Source: Syntrophomonadaceae bacterium
Lineage (GTDB): Bacteria; Bacillota; Dethiobacteria; DTU022
Length of the DNA stretch: 6,825 nt
NCBI GenBank assembly: GCA_003553305.1
Contig: PWEB01000100.1
Span: 1 to 6,825, forward strand
Reading direction: 5' to 3'
The notes beneath the pieces are model-generated. The model was not told the origin of the DNA. It did no database searches and was given only the letters and a program-made list of their open reading frames with translations. The translations under genes were made by a program, and so were the position numbers. Shown one piece after another: positions 5,820-6,825 of this stretch (positions are counted from its first letter, which is position 1; the number at the start of each line of letters is the position of its first letter).

Positions 5820-6825
5820 CTTTTTGCGACTCCTCTTCCGTTGGTTCAGCGCCTCCGGAATCTTCAGCTTCAGGTTCATCGTTTCCATCAATTATTTCAT
5901 CTTCAGCAGTTTCTGCGACTTCTTCTGTTTCTGTTCCTGTTTCTGTTTCTGTTTCTTCTGTTAGAATCTCTGCATCATCTTTGACCTCGACCGGCGGATC
6001 CACTCTGTCAAAATCAATTTCTAATACTTTATTTTCGTCGCTCTGATCCTCAGAAGTATCTTCAGCAAGACCAATTGCAGAAAAACCTTTTTCCGCATTT
6101 TGGGTTTCGCTGGAAATATCAACTTTCCAACCGCTTATTTTGGCAGCCAGTCTGGCGTTTTGACCCTCTTTCCCAATCGCCAAAGATAACTGGTTATCAG
6201 GAACAACCACTATAGCGGCCCTATTATCCGATTCAAGAGTTACCGAAGAAACCTTGGCCGGACTCAGCGCATTAGCGATGTATTCTTCTGCCTCTTCACT
6301 CCATTTAATGATATCAATCTTTTCGCCTTTTAGCTCATTACTGATCGCCTGAACCCGGCTGCCCTTTGTGCCAACACAGGCCCCGACGGGATCAATATCA
6401 GGGTTGCTGGAATAAACAGCAAGCTTGGAGCGATGTCCGGCTTCCCGAGCAGCAGCCTTAATCTCGACAATTCCTTCATAAATCTCGGGAACCTCCATCT
6501 CAAACAGGCGTTTCAAAAACCCAGTATGGGTGCGGGAAACTACAATCTGGGGCCCCTTTGTGGTTTTTTTGACTTCCGATATAAAAGTTTTTACTCTTTC
6601 ACCCTGCCGATACCGTTCCTGCGGGAGCTGCTCTTCCACGGGAAGCACCGCTTCAGTCCTGCCCAGATCAATGATTACATTCCTCTGTTCAAATCGGCGC
6701 ACCAGGCCGGTAATAACTTCCTCGGTTCGATCAGTGAAATCCTCGTATATCAACTCTCTTTCTGCTTCCCGGATCCGCTGAATTACAACCTGCTTGGCTG
6801 TCTGGGCTGCGATCCGCCCAAACTC
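5803..6825 (-). CDS. nusA: Transcription termination/antitermination factor NusA (5' end outside window)
   Basis: NusA binds RNA polymerase and nascent RNA to modulate pausing, termination and rRNA antitermination. The window holds the last 340 residues. The frame stays open to the right edge and begins EFGRIAAQTAKQVV, the end of the NusA N-terminal domain, so the true start lies past base 6825; from family knowledge about 85-110 residues are missing. The TTG at 6753 is internal, within the conserved REAERE-(L/M)IYE-F stretch, and is not the start. In window numbering, an S1 domain spans about 37-98, KH1 about 125-190 (GTKG 152-155) and KH2 about 200-240 (GKEG 218-221, followed by QNARLAAK). 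After KH2 comes a tail of about 88 residues (253-340), by hand count some 37 Asp/Glu against 5 Lys/Arg, ending at TAA 5803. The tail resembles neither KH nor S1 domains, and I did not recognise E. coli-type acidic repeats in it. The gene overlaps ylxR by 17 bases. Confidence 0.97.
   Translation of the reverse strand, partial: EFGRIAAQTAKQVVIQRIREAERELIYEDFTDRTEEVITGLVRRFEQRNVIIDLGRTEAVLPVEEQLPQERYRQGERVKTFISEVKKTTKGPQIVVSRTHTGFLKRLFEMEVPEIYEGIVEIKAAAREAGHRSKLAVYSSNPDIDPVGACVGTKGSRVQAISNELKGEKIDIIKWSEEAEEYIANALSPAKVSSVTLESDNRAAIVVVPDNQLSLAIGKEGQNARLAAKISGWKVDISSETQNAEKGFSAIGLAEDTSEDQSDENKVLEIDFDRVDPPVEVKDDAEILTEETETETGTETEEVAETAEDEIIDGNDEPEAEDSGGAEPTEEESQKDGEKA
5830..5836 (-). promoter_or_regulatory. 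ylxR ribosome binding site within nusA
   Basis: The coding strand reads AGAGGAG, with 10 bases to the ATG at 5819. The site lies in the last codons of nusA, so ribosomes finishing nusA pass over it, which fits translational coupling. It decides for the 5819 start over the upstream in-frame ATG at 5891. Confidence 0.65.
5923..5952 (-). repeat. Hexanucleotide microsatellite inside nusA
   Basis: On the plus strand, five tandem copies of TTCTGT occur in a row; the third is TCCTGT. On the coding strand this is (ACAGAA)n, read in frame as Thr-Glu repeats with one Thr-Gly in the acidic NusA tail. The unit is a multiple of three, so gain or loss of copies would change tail length without breaking the frame. 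Confidence 0.9.

Noticed and set aside
5820..5891. Longer ylxR start at ATG 5891
   Set aside because: It would add 24 residues lying inside nusA and outside the YlxR family; ATG 5819 has its own ribosome binding site and gives the standard N-terminus.
5695..5964. Plus-strand reading frame opposite ylxR and the nusA tail, with a Cys/Phe-rich end
   Set aside because: It is antisense to two well-supported genes. Its FCFCFC-like end is just the reverse of the ACAGAA repeat, and it resembles no protein I recognise.

Overview
The window is one uninterrupted stretch of a bacterial translation and RNA-metabolism operon, all on the minus strand. In transcription order (right to left) it reads nusA (5' end cut off by the window) - ylxR/rnpM - infB - rbfA - nrnA-type DHH phosphoesterase - truB - ribF. 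I see no plus-strand gene, RNA gene, mobile element, CRISPR array or long non-coding stretch. Every intergenic gap is 45 bases or less, and nusA overlaps ylxR.

The gene order, the Gram-positive-type IF2 with two N-terminal helical modules, the strong GGAGG-like ribosome binding sites, and the DHH phosphoesterase between rbfA and truB all suggest a Bacillota bacterium, most likely of the Clostridia type. I cannot name a genus. Base composition is moderate and looks even across the window, with no sign of transfer.

Layout: 5803-6825 nusA (partial, with a long acidic C-terminal tail); 5535-5819 ylxR; 3406-5502 infB; 2952-3362 rbfA; 1970-2950 nrnA; 1043-1957 truB (GTG start); 5-997 ribF. The ylxQ (L7Ae-like) gene often found between ylxR and infB, and the ylxP gene often found between infB and rbfA, are both absent.

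The genes share a theme. NusA controls transcript elongation and rRNA antitermination. YlxR/RnpM is a small RNA-associated protein linked to RNase P. IF2 starts translation, RbfA matures the 30S subunit in the cold, the NrnA-like enzyme finishes degradation of very short RNAs, TruB makes tRNA pseudouridine 55, and RibF makes FMN and FAD. Close spacing and ribosome binding sites that overlap stop codons imply translational coupling.

This is a housekeeping region and I found no new system. Three details deserve a second look. The DHH signature of the NrnA-like protein reads D-P-H. Two A_AAA_AAG heptamers sit in the correct frame for -1 slippage in the lysine-rich linker of infB. The NusA acidic tail is partly encoded by a hexanucleotide microsatellite.
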